64,000 bases of DNA. It comes from Morchella semilibera. Taxonomy: Eukaryota; Ascomycota; Pezizomycetes; Pezizales; Morchellaceae. Below are positions 24,101-35,831 of the stretch, piece by piece (position 1 is the stretch's first letter; every line of letters begins with the position of its first letter). The position numbers and the translations under genes were made by a program. Where the stretch lies: the NCBI GenBank assembly GCA_009192285.1, contig WBVU01000019.1, positions 372,001 through 436,000 on the forward strand, given 5' to 3'. The notes below the pieces were generated by a model. It was not told where the DNA came from and did no database searches. It saw only the letters and a list, made by a program, of their open reading frames with translations.

Positions 24101-25254
24101 CCACAGCCCCTATTCCCACCCTCGAAGAGAACACCTCTGAAGCTGTCACCCTCCTTGTTGCCGAAGCCAACCGTGGTATCGTAGGCCCATCCACCGTCGT
24201 CTCTCAGCTCACGCCAGACTCTGTCCGTGCTGGAAAGCTCTTCCTGTTCTTCTATCTGCGCCGCCTCTGGAGCCGCAGTGATAGTTCCGCGGGCACTCTC
24301 GCCGAGTTTGGGGACCTGATGGTCACACTCTTTGCCGAGTACGACCGCCCCCTACTGATGGACTTCCTGGTCAACAGCCACACGTACAGCCTGGAAAAGG
24401 CCTCCGCAGTATGCGAGAAACGTGCCTACATCCCAGAGCTAGTCCATCTACTTTCCAAGACGGGCCAGACCAAGCGTGCACTCTTCCTTATCATCGACAA
24501 GCTCCATGACGTTGCGCAGGCCATTGCGTTCGCAAAGAATCAGGACGACCCTGACCTCTGGAACGACCTGCTCGAGTACAGCATGGACAAGCCTCGCTTC
24601 ATCCGTGGGCTCCTGGAGAATGTCGGTACCGCCATAGACCCAATCACACTTGTGCGCCGTATACCCACCCGTCTCGCGATCGAGGGGCTGAAGCCAGCAC
24701 TCGGCAAAATACTCAAGGAGTATGGCGTGCAGTGGAGCGTGTGCGAGGGGGTCGCAAAGGTCCTGCGCAGCGAGGTGGCCAGGGGAATGGAGGAGCTACG
24801 TGGCGGCCAGAGGAGGGCTGTAAAGTTTGAGGTTAAGAAAGGTGAGGCGGTAGAGGAGGGCGGTGGCGAGGAGCGGCCCCAGATGAGACGTGTAGATGCG
24901 TGCGGCGATTGCGGCGATGTGTTCTTGCCTACTGGTTTGTATACCCCTCCCATTTCTTGGGCTCACAGGCTAATAGTGTGTGATGGCGCAGAGAAAGAAA
25001 CACTGATAGGCTTTGCATGCAGCCATGTTTTCCACCTCGGCTGTTTACTCGGACACGGGCACGAGCGGGAGCGAGAACGCCCTACTGCGGCAAATGACGA
25101 TGTTGATGAGGCTGAGGAGGAGATAATGGCAAGCCTGGGCATAGCGAGCCGTAATGTAGGCTCGAAGGTCACGCATGCGGCGCTGATTCGGCAGAAGGTG
25201 TCGAAGGGGTGTGTTCTGTGCGCGCATGAGAAGGGTGATGATGATTGCTTTTAG
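21199..25254 (+). CDS. VPS41: HOPS tethering complex subunit VPS41, one reading-frame problem
   Basis: Exons 21199-21387, 21444-21470, 21535-22586 and 22641-25254 give about 1,290 residues. An acidic N-terminus (EEEEEEEEEQEQ) leads into PRLKYTRLTRNLGGVYRNGD and then ITGTHNGNI-HILTLPSLSTL, the Vps41 WD40 start. FLSGGLAGNLIL and KDTVLHSGEGAVSAI are further propeller motifs. The C-terminal half is a helical CHCR/clathrin-repeat region and ends in a RING-like zinc site (CGDCGDVF, CSHVFHLGCL, CVLCAHEK). Vps41 is the HOPS subunit that binds Ypt7/Rab7 and AP-3 vesicles at the vacuole. Between about 21604 and 21660 the conserved VSISP frame and the following QDRHTHVATASIDG frame differ by one base. 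This is either one missing C in a C-rich run or an unusual 53-bp intron. A 42-bp in-frame segment at 24936-24977 could also be an intron. Confidence 0.92.
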
Positions 25255-26888
25255 GGTCGGGTTGTTTTGCCTTTTTTCTTTCTTCTATGCTTTTTCTTCT
25301 TCTATGCTTTATTGATAGCGGTACTTTTTTTTTTTCCTTCCTTCTTCTCTCTTTTGGGTGTACTGGACTTGTGGATTCTGTAATTCGGGGGCAGACGATT
25401 GAGTGATGGGCCGGGGGCCGGGGGCTTACGAATATATTTGGCTGAATACATTGAGCATGATCTAGTACTGATGTTTGTATTCGTTCTTGTTTTTGTGTAA
25501 TGCTTCTCCAGTGATAGATGGTTGAAATGCCCCATAGCTTGATCAATGTCGTCGGTTTACCACACAATTGATACACAATTGATATAATTAATCCCAGCAG
25601 CCTCAGCCTCAGCCTCAAGAGTAGTGTATCGTCCAGGATGCTGTATATTCTTTCCGGATATGTATGTACCTTGTATGTACACATGTACCCCACACTCCCC
25701 ACAGAGCACGCCAGGGCGCTATTTTTTTTTTTTTTTTTTAAGTCATAATTTCATTGATTTCTAGGTACAAGAATGTTGCATGCAGGGAGTCCCTATGGCA
25801 TAAATAAAACCTATCCCCAGCCAAACCAAACAAATAAAACCGCCTAACAAAATCACGCCAGGGCGCTAAGCACCCTACATAATATACACAAGTCGCAACC
25901 GGAACCCAATACCCCGGATTCCTTACTACCCCGTATGAGACTCTCTGCCCTGTTTTCTTACCACAGGGTCGGTTTGCATCCTGCTACCGGCCCTGTACTA
26001 AACCGCTGGAATCCTGGCAATCGGATATTCAGTTGTAGGTGTAGGGGGTACACATGTTTATAAAACTCCTTAGTTATATCAACTTGAGGGGCTGTCACCT
26101 TGACAACAAGCCTAAAGCTATACAGTCTAGCGGCACGAGCACATGTGTATTGCACACCCAAATACCCACACACTCAGCCCGCTTCCTACGTGTAAGTAGG
26201 CCCGGGCCTTGTATCTAGGGGAGATGTATAGAGCCCCGACACAAAAGATAAGAGTTGAGGGTTATAGAGTACCTTGAAGCTCCCCTCTCATCTAGACTCC
26301 TTCTTGCCCCAAAGGCCGATATGCCAATCCTACGAAACTGAGGATCCCGGAAATGGCCACAAATGTCCGCATTAGTGGGTTATCTCCTGGTTTGTTGTAG
26401 GTTGCTGGCCAATGTAGCGGCTGTTTCCTGTTGAGGGTCAATATACTTAATGAATGTGTTTTTACAGTTCAGACCAGTTCAGCCAGGGGAAGCTCACCTT
26501 CCCTCACACAGCCTGCTAATAGTTCTCCTCTACCTATGTAGATCTTGCGTGGCCACAGGCGATCCAGCCCGGGCAACGATCGCAAGCCGCTGATCAAACT
26601 ATGTATGAATGCTGTACATGACTAACTATAGGAGAGCTGCCTTACACCCACATATCAGACATTTATATATGTAGGTACCGGACACATATCCCCAGGCACT
26701 TTGGTTGAATATGAAGCAACACATGCGCAAAACCATGGCGAGTGATATCCCATGACTCGCTGTTACCCGGCCCCTTACATCATAAATTATGCGGCTCATG
26801 GCCTAGGGACCTATCCGCCTTGGGCAAGCAAGCCCCCAGATAGCTTCCGCCCTCACCCAAACCTCCCCCACCACGCTCATATCCAGCC
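25255..26888. other. VPS41-VPS20 intergenic region
   Basis: No gene is supported in 1.6 kb. A T run occurs at 25722-25739. The first 450 bases are T/C-rich 3' flank. Several TACATGT-type motifs are present near 25664-25684. Confidence 0.6.
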
Positions 26889-27711
26889 ATGGGGAACAAT
26901 AGCAGCACCCACCGCGTCACCGCACAAGACCGGTACCCCCCCTTTATCCTCCTCCCCCACCCCCCCTCCTCCCCCGCTAACGCACCGACTCCGCCAGGGC
27001 AATCCTGGACATGAAGATCCAGCGTGACAAGCTGCGCCAGTACCAGAAGAAGATCCAAACGGTGCTGGACCGCGAGCATGAGATCGCAAAGGAGATGCTT
27101 GCAAAGGGCGACAAACAGCGCGCGCTCTTGGCCCTCAGGAAAAGGAAGTACCAGGAACAGTTGTTGATCAAGACGGACGGACAGCTACAGGCTCTGGAGG
27201 AACTGGTTCGGCCCCTTTAATGTGTGCCGTGGTGACGGATGAAGAGCTGACTCAAGCTGTGGTTGTGTATTAGACATCGACCATCGAGTTCTCGCTCGTA
27301 CAGAAAGATGTGCTCTATGGACTCCGGCAAGGAAATCAAGTACTCAAGGAAATTCACAAGGAAATGTCCCTGGAGAGCGTCGAGAAGCTGATGGAAGAAA
27401 CAGCAGACGGCATCGCATACCAGCGGGAGATCAGTAATATGTTGGCGGGTCGGATGTCCAATGAAGAGGAAGACGAGGTTGAGGACGAGCTAGAGCAGAT
27501 GGAGAGGGAAGAGAGGGCAAAAAGCATGGCGGCACAGATGCCGAATGCGCCAAATACTGCACCGGTCGTTGCTGCTAAGGGGAAAGAGGAGGAGGGGGAG
27601 GAGGAGGAAGAGGAAGAGACAGAGGCGCAGAGGAGAGCGAGACGAGCGAAAGAGAGGGCAAGGGAGAGGAGAGAGGAGTTAGCAGCGGGTCCAGTACCAA
27701 TGTTGGCGTAG
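26889..27711 (+). CDS. VPS20: ESCRT-III subunit VPS20 (CHMP6)
   Basis: Three exons, 26889-26932, 26998-27205 and 27274-27711, give 229 residues. The start MGNNSSTHRVTAQDRAILDM carries the N-myristoylation signal (Gly2, Ser6) and the conserved ITxxDRAIL segment of Vps20. The Snf7 helical core follows (QRDKLRQYQKKI, GDKQRALLALRKRKYQEQLL). The C-terminal half is very acidic and then basic (EEEEEEETEAQRRARRAKER). Vps20 is myristoylated, binds ESCRT-II Vps25 on endosomes and nucleates Snf7 filaments for cargo sorting into multivesicular bodies. It converges on NPA3 with about 260 bp between stops. The start is fixed by the Gly2 motif even though the first exon is only 44 bp. Confidence 0.95.
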
Positions 27712-27973
27712 GGTTGGGCGTTTCTTTTTTTTCTTTTACTAACCTTGGCGTTGTTTTTTATTTCTTTCTGAGGTGCCTTTTCTTGTTATATAGTGACACC
27801 TGTGGTCCTTTCTCTTTAATCTGTATACCTAGCCATGCGAGTATCAATAATGGCTTATGAATTGATCGGTATAGTAGCAGCTCTTGTGATCCTCTCTTCA
27901 TTTGTGATAAGTATGGTACATGAACTAAGAAATTACAGTGTCAATATCAGTAAGCAGGGAATAAGGAAACAAA

Positions 27974-29250
27974 TTACATCTGGTTAGCACCCAGATACCT
28001 TCTCAGACTCGCGTCCTGCAAGACACCGGCATCCGTTCCCCCGTTCTCCTTCAGCTCACGTTCATATCTCGCTTGTAATCCCTCTTCACCCTCATCCATG
28101 GCACCCTCGTCCTCGTCTCTCTCCTGCATGCCCTGACCAGCCTCTTCGTCGCTAGACTCCATATCGCTCAGGAGATCTTGATCCTCCTCTTCCTTGGGCA
28201 TGGACTTCTTCTTCCACTCTTGCTGCTCGCGCCTCCCTCTACGTCCATGTCTTTCATAAGCCTATCTAGCTCCTTCTCCTTCTCCTTAACCCTCTGCTCA
28301 TCCCTCTTCTTCCTGGCCTTCTCCATCTCCGGCCTATAGTCCCTTTCGTATTCTTCACACTTGCCTTTTACGGCCACCATGAAGTCCTCGATCCCGGCTC
28401 CCGTCATCGCACTCACCGCCACAAGGTCCAAATGTTTATAGAACTCATCCAGCATCAAGCTCATGGAATTGAGCAAGCTAGCCATATAGCCGCTTCCGCC
28501 CACACCCTCATCATTACCCTCCTCACTCTCTCTTAATGCTCTCTGGAACGCCTCAAAGTCCGTCATCCATTCCTTCGCAAATGCCGCATCTTGCGCATCC
28601 GTCTTATTAAACACCAGGATCATTGGCAGCTTTGTCTTATACAAGATCGAGCACGCATAAAGCATATTGCTCATAAACGTGGCGGGGGAGGTCGTTCTCG
28701 GGGTATCAATGATATACGCAATCACCGTAGGGAACGCCGACGCCAGCGCATCCGTTATTATAGCCCCAGAGGCCGACCAGACAAAGCACTCGATCTGTCC
28801 GGGGGTGTCCACGAGCACGTAGTCGATATTACTAGCATCCTTGCGCTTCTCGAGAATGCCAATGACTTGGTCGACTTTTGTTGCGAAGAGGTTGAGGCAG
28901 GTCATGATTCCGCCGTTGGGGCCGAGGTTGTATTGCTTCATGACTTCCTTGTAGTTGACTGAGTCGCGGATGTCGATGTTGCGCTCAAAGGGAACATTCT
29001 TGACTGCTGGATCGAGGTTGACGATGTAGGGTGGCGTTTTCTGCGTATGTAGATGCGCGTTGAGACGTTGCATGAAGGTAGTTTTACCAGAACCTATGGG
29101 GAGGATAAGCTTAAGCTAAATCAATAAGGGAGAGGGAGAGGTACCGGCCATGCCTATGCAAATGATTGCAGGCGGGGGGGTCTTGGTGCTAGGTATAGCT
29201 GAGGAGGCCATCGGTGAGGTATCTGTGGGAGCGGTCGATGAGGAGGCCAT
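27974..29250 (-). CDS. NPA3: GPN-loop GTPase NPA3/GPN1, one apparent frameshift
   Basis: Minus strand, exons 29250-29145 and 29093-27974, about 408 residues. The junction forms the P-loop [18 protein letters not shown]. The family-defining loop is [14 protein letters not shown], followed by [11 protein letters not shown] (G3) and [10 protein letters not shown] (G4). Gpn1 works with Gpn3 in assembly and nuclear import of RNA polymerase II. The GTPase core and the acidic C-terminal tail ([18 protein letters not shown] ... LRRYLG) are both clearly family-like but lie in different frames. The switch happens around 28243, between LMKDMD and [13 protein letters not shown], with no room for an intron. 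One base therefore appears to be missing there. Confidence 0.92.
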
Positions 29251-29722
29251 GGTGGAAGGTTTCTATTGCTCTGGGCTCGAAAAAGGTGTTTGGAGGGGAC
29301 GGATCTGGGCTGCTTTCGGGGGGTGGTTACACTATGGTGGGGATAATTGGCTTGGCGATGTTGAGCCGCACGAGAGCGTCATTAGTGGTCACTCGACTAT
29401 TTTAGAATCAATGCTACATAAATGTGCCATTACTAGTATACAGGTATTTACGGTTGAAGAACCTACAATTGCAACTTTGTGCCTGAGATAGACTTAGAAG
29501 ACAAAGGCCGGATCGATTAATGCATCTTAAATAAACGAGTGAGCTATCGTGACGCAGATGCAGAACGAGTATTAACCCCTCGTCGCCAACTCCATTACTC
29601 GCAGAACACCGCTTGAATGCACTCTAGCTGTATCCTAAATACAAACCCAGAAAAAAATCCAATAAAAAAGACTCACATATGTTCAATGTCTAATAATGTA
29701 CACCTACTGATCCTAATCGTTC
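29251..29722. other. NPA3-MRPS16 intergenic region
   Basis: This lies between two minus-strand genes; it holds the NPA3 promoter and the MRPS16 3' flank. No other gene or clear motif is seen. Confidence 0.6.
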
Positions 29723-30258
29723 TCACGCCTGGGCTGACTCCACCTTAGCCTGCTTTAGCGACTTCGGAACCTTTGGTCTAGCCTCCGGATTCATTTGCTG
29801 AATCCTTGCCACTGGCCACTTGGGCTCCAATAATCCAAACTATTCACGATCCCATATTAGCCCTAATTCCCCAAGCTTTCCACCCTTATATAGAACATAC
29901 CATCGCAAATAGGCGCCACACAGTATCTGTTGGTTGCGCACCAACACCGATCCAGTACTTTGCACGGGCAGTGTCGAGCTGTATGTCCTTCACCGGCCTG
30001 CCGATGCCGTCTGCGGGGGGCTTCGGGATAGGATCATAAGTTCCTGTTAACTTTCGTTAGCTCTGTTGGCCCACAGGTGAAATTGATGTACTACCGATGA
30101 CTTCGAGAGGCCTTGAGTCGCGTGCCGTTCTAATTGGTGTTAGTCGGAGGAGGGGACCAACGGAGGCCGGGGGAGACGTACCGGGCATGGGCGACGACAA
30201 TATTGTAGACCGGAGCATGGCGAACGCCGAAGCGGGCAAGACGGAGTTTTACTACCAT
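29723..30258 (-). CDS. MRPS16: Mitochondrial small-subunit ribosomal protein bS16m
   Basis: Minus strand, four exons: 30258-30182, 30129-30095, 30043-29901 and 29839-29723, giving 123 residues. The joined start MVVKLRLARFGVRHAPVYNI, then VVAHARTARDSRPLEVIGTY and AKYWIGVGAQPTDTVWRLF, are the S16 signature; bacterial S16 has the same beta-sheet core and length with a short extra tail. It binds 16S-type rRNA near the body-platform junction of the mitoribosome. All three introns are about 50-60 bp. It diverges from eIF3d with 411 bp between start codons. Confidence 0.95.
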
Positions 30259-30669
30259 TTTGCGGCGATAAGGGGGCGGCGATAGTCGTTGGAGGGTTAG
30301 TAGTGGGGGTGAGGGAGTAGTATTGTATCGAGAGCAAAGCCTCGATTGGCTTGGCTTGGCACTGTGTGATGCAGAGCACTGGGTAGAGATGAAAAAATAA
30401 ATGTATAAATATATAGAGAAATAGTTATATCGCCGGAGTAGCAATCATTCAATGATATGATAGATGGATTGAGATATCTATAGAGAGTATTTTCATAATC
30501 TTTGGTTTTTCCCTTGTGACTCTGTTTGTGCTTACCACTGCACCCCTCCATGCAAAAAACCTTGCCCACACAAATCCCCACAAACGAACAACCCCACCAA
30601 AAGAAAAAAAATAGGGTGAATTGTTATCACCAACCACAACCATCGCACAGATAGATAATAATAATCAAA
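30259..30669. other. Divergent MRPS16/eIF3d promoter
   Basis: A 411-bp region between two start codons transcribed apart, so it should carry both promoters. It contains a TATA-like AT-rich core (30396-30425, AAATAAATGTATAAATATAT). No coding signal. Confidence 0.6.
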
Positions 30670-32532
30670 ATGGCGCCTTTCCAACTTTCTGCGCTCATCG
30701 CTGCTCTGCCAGAACACGAAACTGGCTCTTGGGGGCCTCCGTCAAATGTCGATTCCTCATTAAACGAAGTACCATACGCACCATACTCCAAGGGTGATAA
30801 ACTAGGCCGTATGGCCGACTGGACCTCTGACAATGCCAAAGATGGTGGGAACCAGCGGGGAGGACGTGGTGGCTACAACCGAAATTACAGAGGTACCTAG
30901 ATATACCGTTCTATCAGATTGAAGCTGTTATTAACGATCAAGTTTAGATCAACAGGTCTACGGTGCTGGTACCTCATCTCTCTTTTCATACCAACACGCT
31001 GAAGACGAAGCTTCTTTCTCCGTTGTTGATAACCAACGTACTTCCAGTAAGCCAAGGGGCGCATTTGGCCGTGGCGGTGGTACAATCTTCAGAGGCCGCG
31101 GCGGTCGTGGTGGGGCCGGTCAAACCGGCGGCCGTGGTGGAGCGCAACAACAGTCTGGAGGCCGGGGTGGTGCCCGTGGAGGTCGTGGAGGTCGTGATGA
31201 GGGACGCTTCGATTCAAGGGGAGGTCGTGGAGGAAGAGTAAGACGATTTGGCTGGAAGGATTACGACAAGCCACAGCGTAACCGTGATGCTTCAGTCAAT
31301 ATCAAGCCAGATTGGAAAATGCTTGAGGAAATCGACTTTAACCGCCTGGCGAAGCTGAACCTGGAAACGGATGAAGGAGAGGATGTGGATAGCTATGGGT
31401 TCCTCTACTACTATGACCGCCAGTATGACAAACCCGCTGGCACAAAGGCCGCAGAGAAGAAACTTATTGTCCAGGACCGCGTTTTCTTCAATCCCACCAC
31501 CAGCGAGGATCCTGTGATCCAGCAGCTTGCCGAGAAGGACGAAGCCACTATCTTTGCCACTGACTCCGTCCTCTCTATGCTTATGTGTGCTCCTAGATCC
31601 ATATACCCATGGGACATTGTCATCATCCGTGAAGGGAATAAGCTATACATTGACAAGCGGGAGGGCTCCCAGCTCGACTTTGTCTCCGTTAACGAGAACG
31701 CCGCTGACCCTCCACTAGAGGTAACGGAGGGTAACAAGGACTCCATCAACTCTCCTCAGGCCCTCTCGATGGAGGCAACTTTCATCAACCAGAACTTTGC
31801 TATCCAGACCGTCAATGAAGATTCTAAGTATGAATTTGAAAACGAGAATCCGTTCTATAGCCCCGAAGAAGAGAGCGAGCCCTTAGGATCAAAGGCATAC
31901 AAGTACCGCCGTTTCGACCTGTCATTGAATGATGAGGAACCTGTATTCCTTATCGTTAGGACTGAGCTTGACGCGGTTATGAAGACACCCAGTGGCGAGG
32001 ATCTCTTCCTTACCGTCAAGGCCCTCAACGAGTTCGACGACCGCGCACAAGGCAGTGGTGGCGCATTGAACTGGCGCACTAAACTCAGCTCCCAGAGAGG
32101 TGCTGTTGTTGCCACCGAAATGAAGAATAACTCTTGCAAGCTTGCAAGATGGACTGCGCAGAGTATTCTTGCTAAGGCGGATCTAATGAAACTTGGGTAT
32201 GTCCAATATTTTCTCTTATCAAAACGAATATTTATCATTAACTCCCAACTAGATTTGTATCACGTGCCAATCCTAAGGATTCGAACAAGCACGTCATCCT
32301 TGGAGTCGTTGGGTACAAGCCTCGTGAATTTGCAAACCAGATGAACTTGAACTTGTCTAACGGATGGGGTATTGTCCGTACGATTGTGGATATGTGCTTG
32401 CACATGCCAGAGGGCAAGTACGTTCTGGTGAAGGACCCGAACAAGCCTGTATTGAGGCTGTATGAGGTTCCAATGAACACCTTCGACGAGGAGCCGGAAC
32501 AGGAAACAGCCAGGGAGGAGGAGGAAGAATAA
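30670..32532 (+). CDS. Translation initiation factor eIF3 subunit d
   Basis: Exons 30670-30892, 30948-32196 and 32253-32532 give about 583 residues. The start [20 protein letters not shown] and the segment [11 protein letters not shown] are the conserved eIF3d N-terminus. Residues about 60-155 form an unusually long RGG-rich region ([17 protein letters not shown] and more), a likely RNA-binding disordered segment. The eIF3d domain follows ([56 protein letters not shown]). An acidic tail ends EEEEE. eIF3d binds the 5' cap of selected mRNAs and the eIF3 octamer; the fission-yeast orthologue is Moe1. The second intron splits [13 protein letters not shown] from the rest. Confidence 0.95.
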
Positions 32533-32980
32533 GAGTGTTTAGATCTGGTGCTGATGGGAATTCCGGGAAATAAAATAAAGTCTTTTTTTTTCTTTCGGCA
32601 CTGCGCGGTTCGTGATTGTTGAAAGGGGGTTGTGTCTAAAATTCATCTATTAGATGAGATATTTGGGGAAGTTTGGGCTTTGGTGACTTGTGTATCATAT
32701 CGAATCCGCCGCCCTCAAGATCTACTAGCGAAATAAGTAAGATCTCGAAGGCTGTTCAGATACTGGGCCAGTTGATTCGAGTATATTAAGGAAGAAATCC
32801 CACCCCTAACTGCCACGGCGAGTCAAAAGTCCGGCCATCTATGCTCGATGTCGCGGCTTTCCATCTGGGTGTAAAGTTGTGAGATTCCATACTTAAGCAG
32901 TTACACTACTTCATTTAAACTGAGAGCAATCAGGAGCTGGGAGAAGGAGGCGAGCTTCTCATTTCGATTTATACATAAAG
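32533..32980. other. eIF3d-amidotransferase intergenic region
   Basis: Convergent 3' flanks of eIF3d and the glutamine amidotransferase. A T run (32582-32591) follows eIF3d. Nothing else is seen. Confidence 0.6.
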
Positions 32981-33882
32981 CTATTCGATATGATCATCAC
33001 TACCATCAAAGAATCTTAAAATTGCCCCCGCAACTACCTCTCCATCATGCTCCATCCCCGCCCTCTCCTTTGCATCTTCAGCATGCTCCGTCTCCACCAA
33101 TCCGTTCTTATGTCGTTCATCAATGTTTCTCTTTACCATCTCTTCATCGTACCCTAAATGGCCCTGCGACGTGAATACCCGCTTCGATATGTAAATCCCT
33201 TGAATCCTACAGTCCTTACTCTCCCCCCATACGTGCACCTTATCATGCTCTTCCAACAGGCCGTTGGTAGTCGAATGATGGGGGGGGTCTACGACATGGT
33301 CTTGGTGCATTTGGTGTAGGTAAATTGACTTCTTGTCTCCAGTTAAAAAGAGAGCCCGTCCCAATGGGGTTAAAGAGATATGAGTATGTGCGAGTTCCCA
33401 ACTGTTTGGATTCTGCGAAACCTGTGCCCCGAGGGAGCGGGATATTATCTGGTGTCCAAAGCAGACGCCGGAGAAGCGTATATGTGGATAAGATCTCCAC
33501 GCCGCTGCATTCAAATGTTAACAACCACCACAAAAATATTCGATATATTTATAAACAATGAATACTGACCTCTGATCCATTCTATCAATCTATGGATCCA
33601 AGGGTCGTCGCCATGAGCGTCATATTTGCTTCCGGTAATAAGAATACCGTCATATTCTTCCACCTCCTTAACATCTGGCAATTCACCTGTTTCATCAGAT
33701 GTGAAATCCTCGTGTCCAACTACGTAGCATGGAACTGTTTCAACGCCAATTGGAGGGTCGAGCTCTGAGCCAACTTTAGAAAAAAGCTTTCCGAATATTT
33801 CGCCGTAGCTACCTCTGGTGGAATGGATTGGGGCGAGAGGATAATCGGTTTCAAGTACTAGGATTCTTACTGAAGACTTCAT
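32981..33882 (-). CDS. Class I glutamine amidotransferase-like protein
   Basis: Minus strand, exons 33882-33570 and 33504-32981, 278 residues. The start was set at MKSSVRILVLETDYP, where family similarity begins; an in-frame Met 13 codons upstream is possible. Visible family features are YDGILITGSKYDAHGDDPWI, the nucleophile elbow GVCFGHQII (Cys), SWELAHTHISLTPLG and the second catalytic segment SQGHLGYDEEMV (His). These match the standalone class I GATase family annotated in fungi as GMP synthase-like. Such proteins hydrolyse glutamine or act on gamma-glutamyl compounds, but the substrate is not clear from sequence. There is no synthase domain, so it is not GMP synthase itself. Confidence 0.88.
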
Positions 33883-35831
33883 TTTCAAAGAATGTTGGAT
33901 TAATTGTATAGGTTGTACCAATTGCAGCTTTTAGTCGAACATGTGCGCCCTGGCGACTTTACCCTGGGCGACTTTACCCTGGCTTTATATCTCAGGTTCA
34001 GTGCAGTATAGAACCTGTAAGTTCTGCCTTTTAGCTATTAAAGGACTAGGGTGATGATGACATGTGCCAATGTTTATAGTTTCTCGGCATTACATGCGTC
34101 AATGGTCTACCGTTAATGACGTTTTCTATCGAGATATGATTTGTCCAACATGGTTACTGAACCGAGTTCAAGAGTGTCTGAGACAGAAAATACTACAACG
34201 TGTGTCTAAGCTGTTGTGTCTCAGTGCCGAGTGATCATCTGTGAGTAAAGATCAGCATATCAATCATTTGTTTGTTTGTTACTTCATACATGCATGCAGA
34301 GCATATCAATCATGGCTTTTAGCTTCTTTAGCAAAACATTGTAGCTGTGTGTCCTGCAGGTAAGGAAAGAAGAACCACTTCCCACTAATCAACTCCTGTG
34401 TTATATGATGGGATTTTTCTTAATAAAATATCTCTAAAGCCTTGGAAGATGCGTATCCCATGGCTCGTAGCTTGGTTTTGACCTTTGACTACAACCCTCT
34501 CCTGCAACCCACCGCTCATAAAACTATACAAGCCTGGGCTCCGCGCATTAAAAATCATGTTGATGGGTCCTGAGGCCGATCTGAGAATATACGGTTGAGA
34601 ACCAGGCACCATCAGCTACTGGCGAGGGCTTCAAAGCTCTCTACTACGAGTGATGGGATATTGAGCCTTGGTTGTTTGCGAATAGTTCTCACAGGTCTAA
34701 CTCGACTTATTTTCTGTGCAGCGCGCAAAAACATGCCCGTTGTTTAAACACCCATGGGTTCTGCCAGCTGGTGACCCTCGGCGTAGTTCTCAGCTTTGAT
34801 TTAAGCTAGGGCCTACGCAGGCTTTGGTAGCGAAGTTTTGAAGGAACTCGTCAGAGATAAATCCAACGGACCCCGACCAGGTAGTGACCTATCTCAAGAG
34901 TTTCCCCTGCGGGATTTACGAGTGCCTTGCGTCCCGCCAAGAAACAAAGGGTGCCGAGTGACTCCCTATGAACCGGTATCTAGGCAATGACATCGTTTCT
35001 ACTCTTCAAGTTTGTCATGACGCGTTGTCAGGCCCCCCCGTGTACCAAACGCCTATTCATTGTGTAATCTCAAAAATATTTCTAAGATGTGGTGCTGGTT
35101 ACTGAAGGCGAGTTTAGAGTCCATGGTATAATTAAAAGGTTGGGTTAACGAGGTTCGTGTGGCGCAGCCCTCTTGCGACTTAGTATAAATTTTTGTTCCC
35201 TGCAACTGCCAAAGCTAAACTGCCAAATAAGTATGCTCCAATTCAAGCCTATTATACTTACACTTGAGTGACTGATCGTAGCCTGGCCACGAATAGATCA
35301 GCTATGTGTTCTGGTAGACACCCTTAGATGTTCTTTCCAGCCCCGTGTGTGGCTATATTTACATATTTACTTCACATTGTAACGCAGGATTAGATAAAAA
35401 AAAGTGTGAGAGGTAGTAAGTATGCACCTACATATAAGTACTTGCAAGCTAGTCAGAACCACATCTCGTTCCTACAGAACGGTCCCCGTGTTTAACGGCA
35501 CAAAAGCGTTAAGCTAGGAGTCTAGCACATACTAGATCTTATGCTCAAACCCGCTCTACTACTCGGGTGTTGTTTTTCAGAGGGTCACATCCGATTCTAT
35601 CAAAGGTGTTATGGTTACATCCACAAACAAAGCGAGTAACGTAGTATGACCCGCACCATCAAAACGAAGCAAGAACCAAGCGGAAAGACTATAAAAAAGA
35701 AAAACCGAGAGAGAAAAAACTGATATCATGTAACGCAATGTATCCCCTTCTCGTACTCTATAATGAAATAACATAAATCCTTAGCACAGCAACTCCCATG
35801 AAAGAAAACAAAAAACCCAGCGTCAAACATC
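33883..35831. other. 1.9-kb gene-free stretch
   Basis: No gene is supported. Two tandem copies of GGCGACTTTACCCTGG-like sequence lie at 33952-33982. The rest is AT-rich with no visible terminal repeats or long open frames. It separates two minus-strand genes. Confidence 0.55.
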
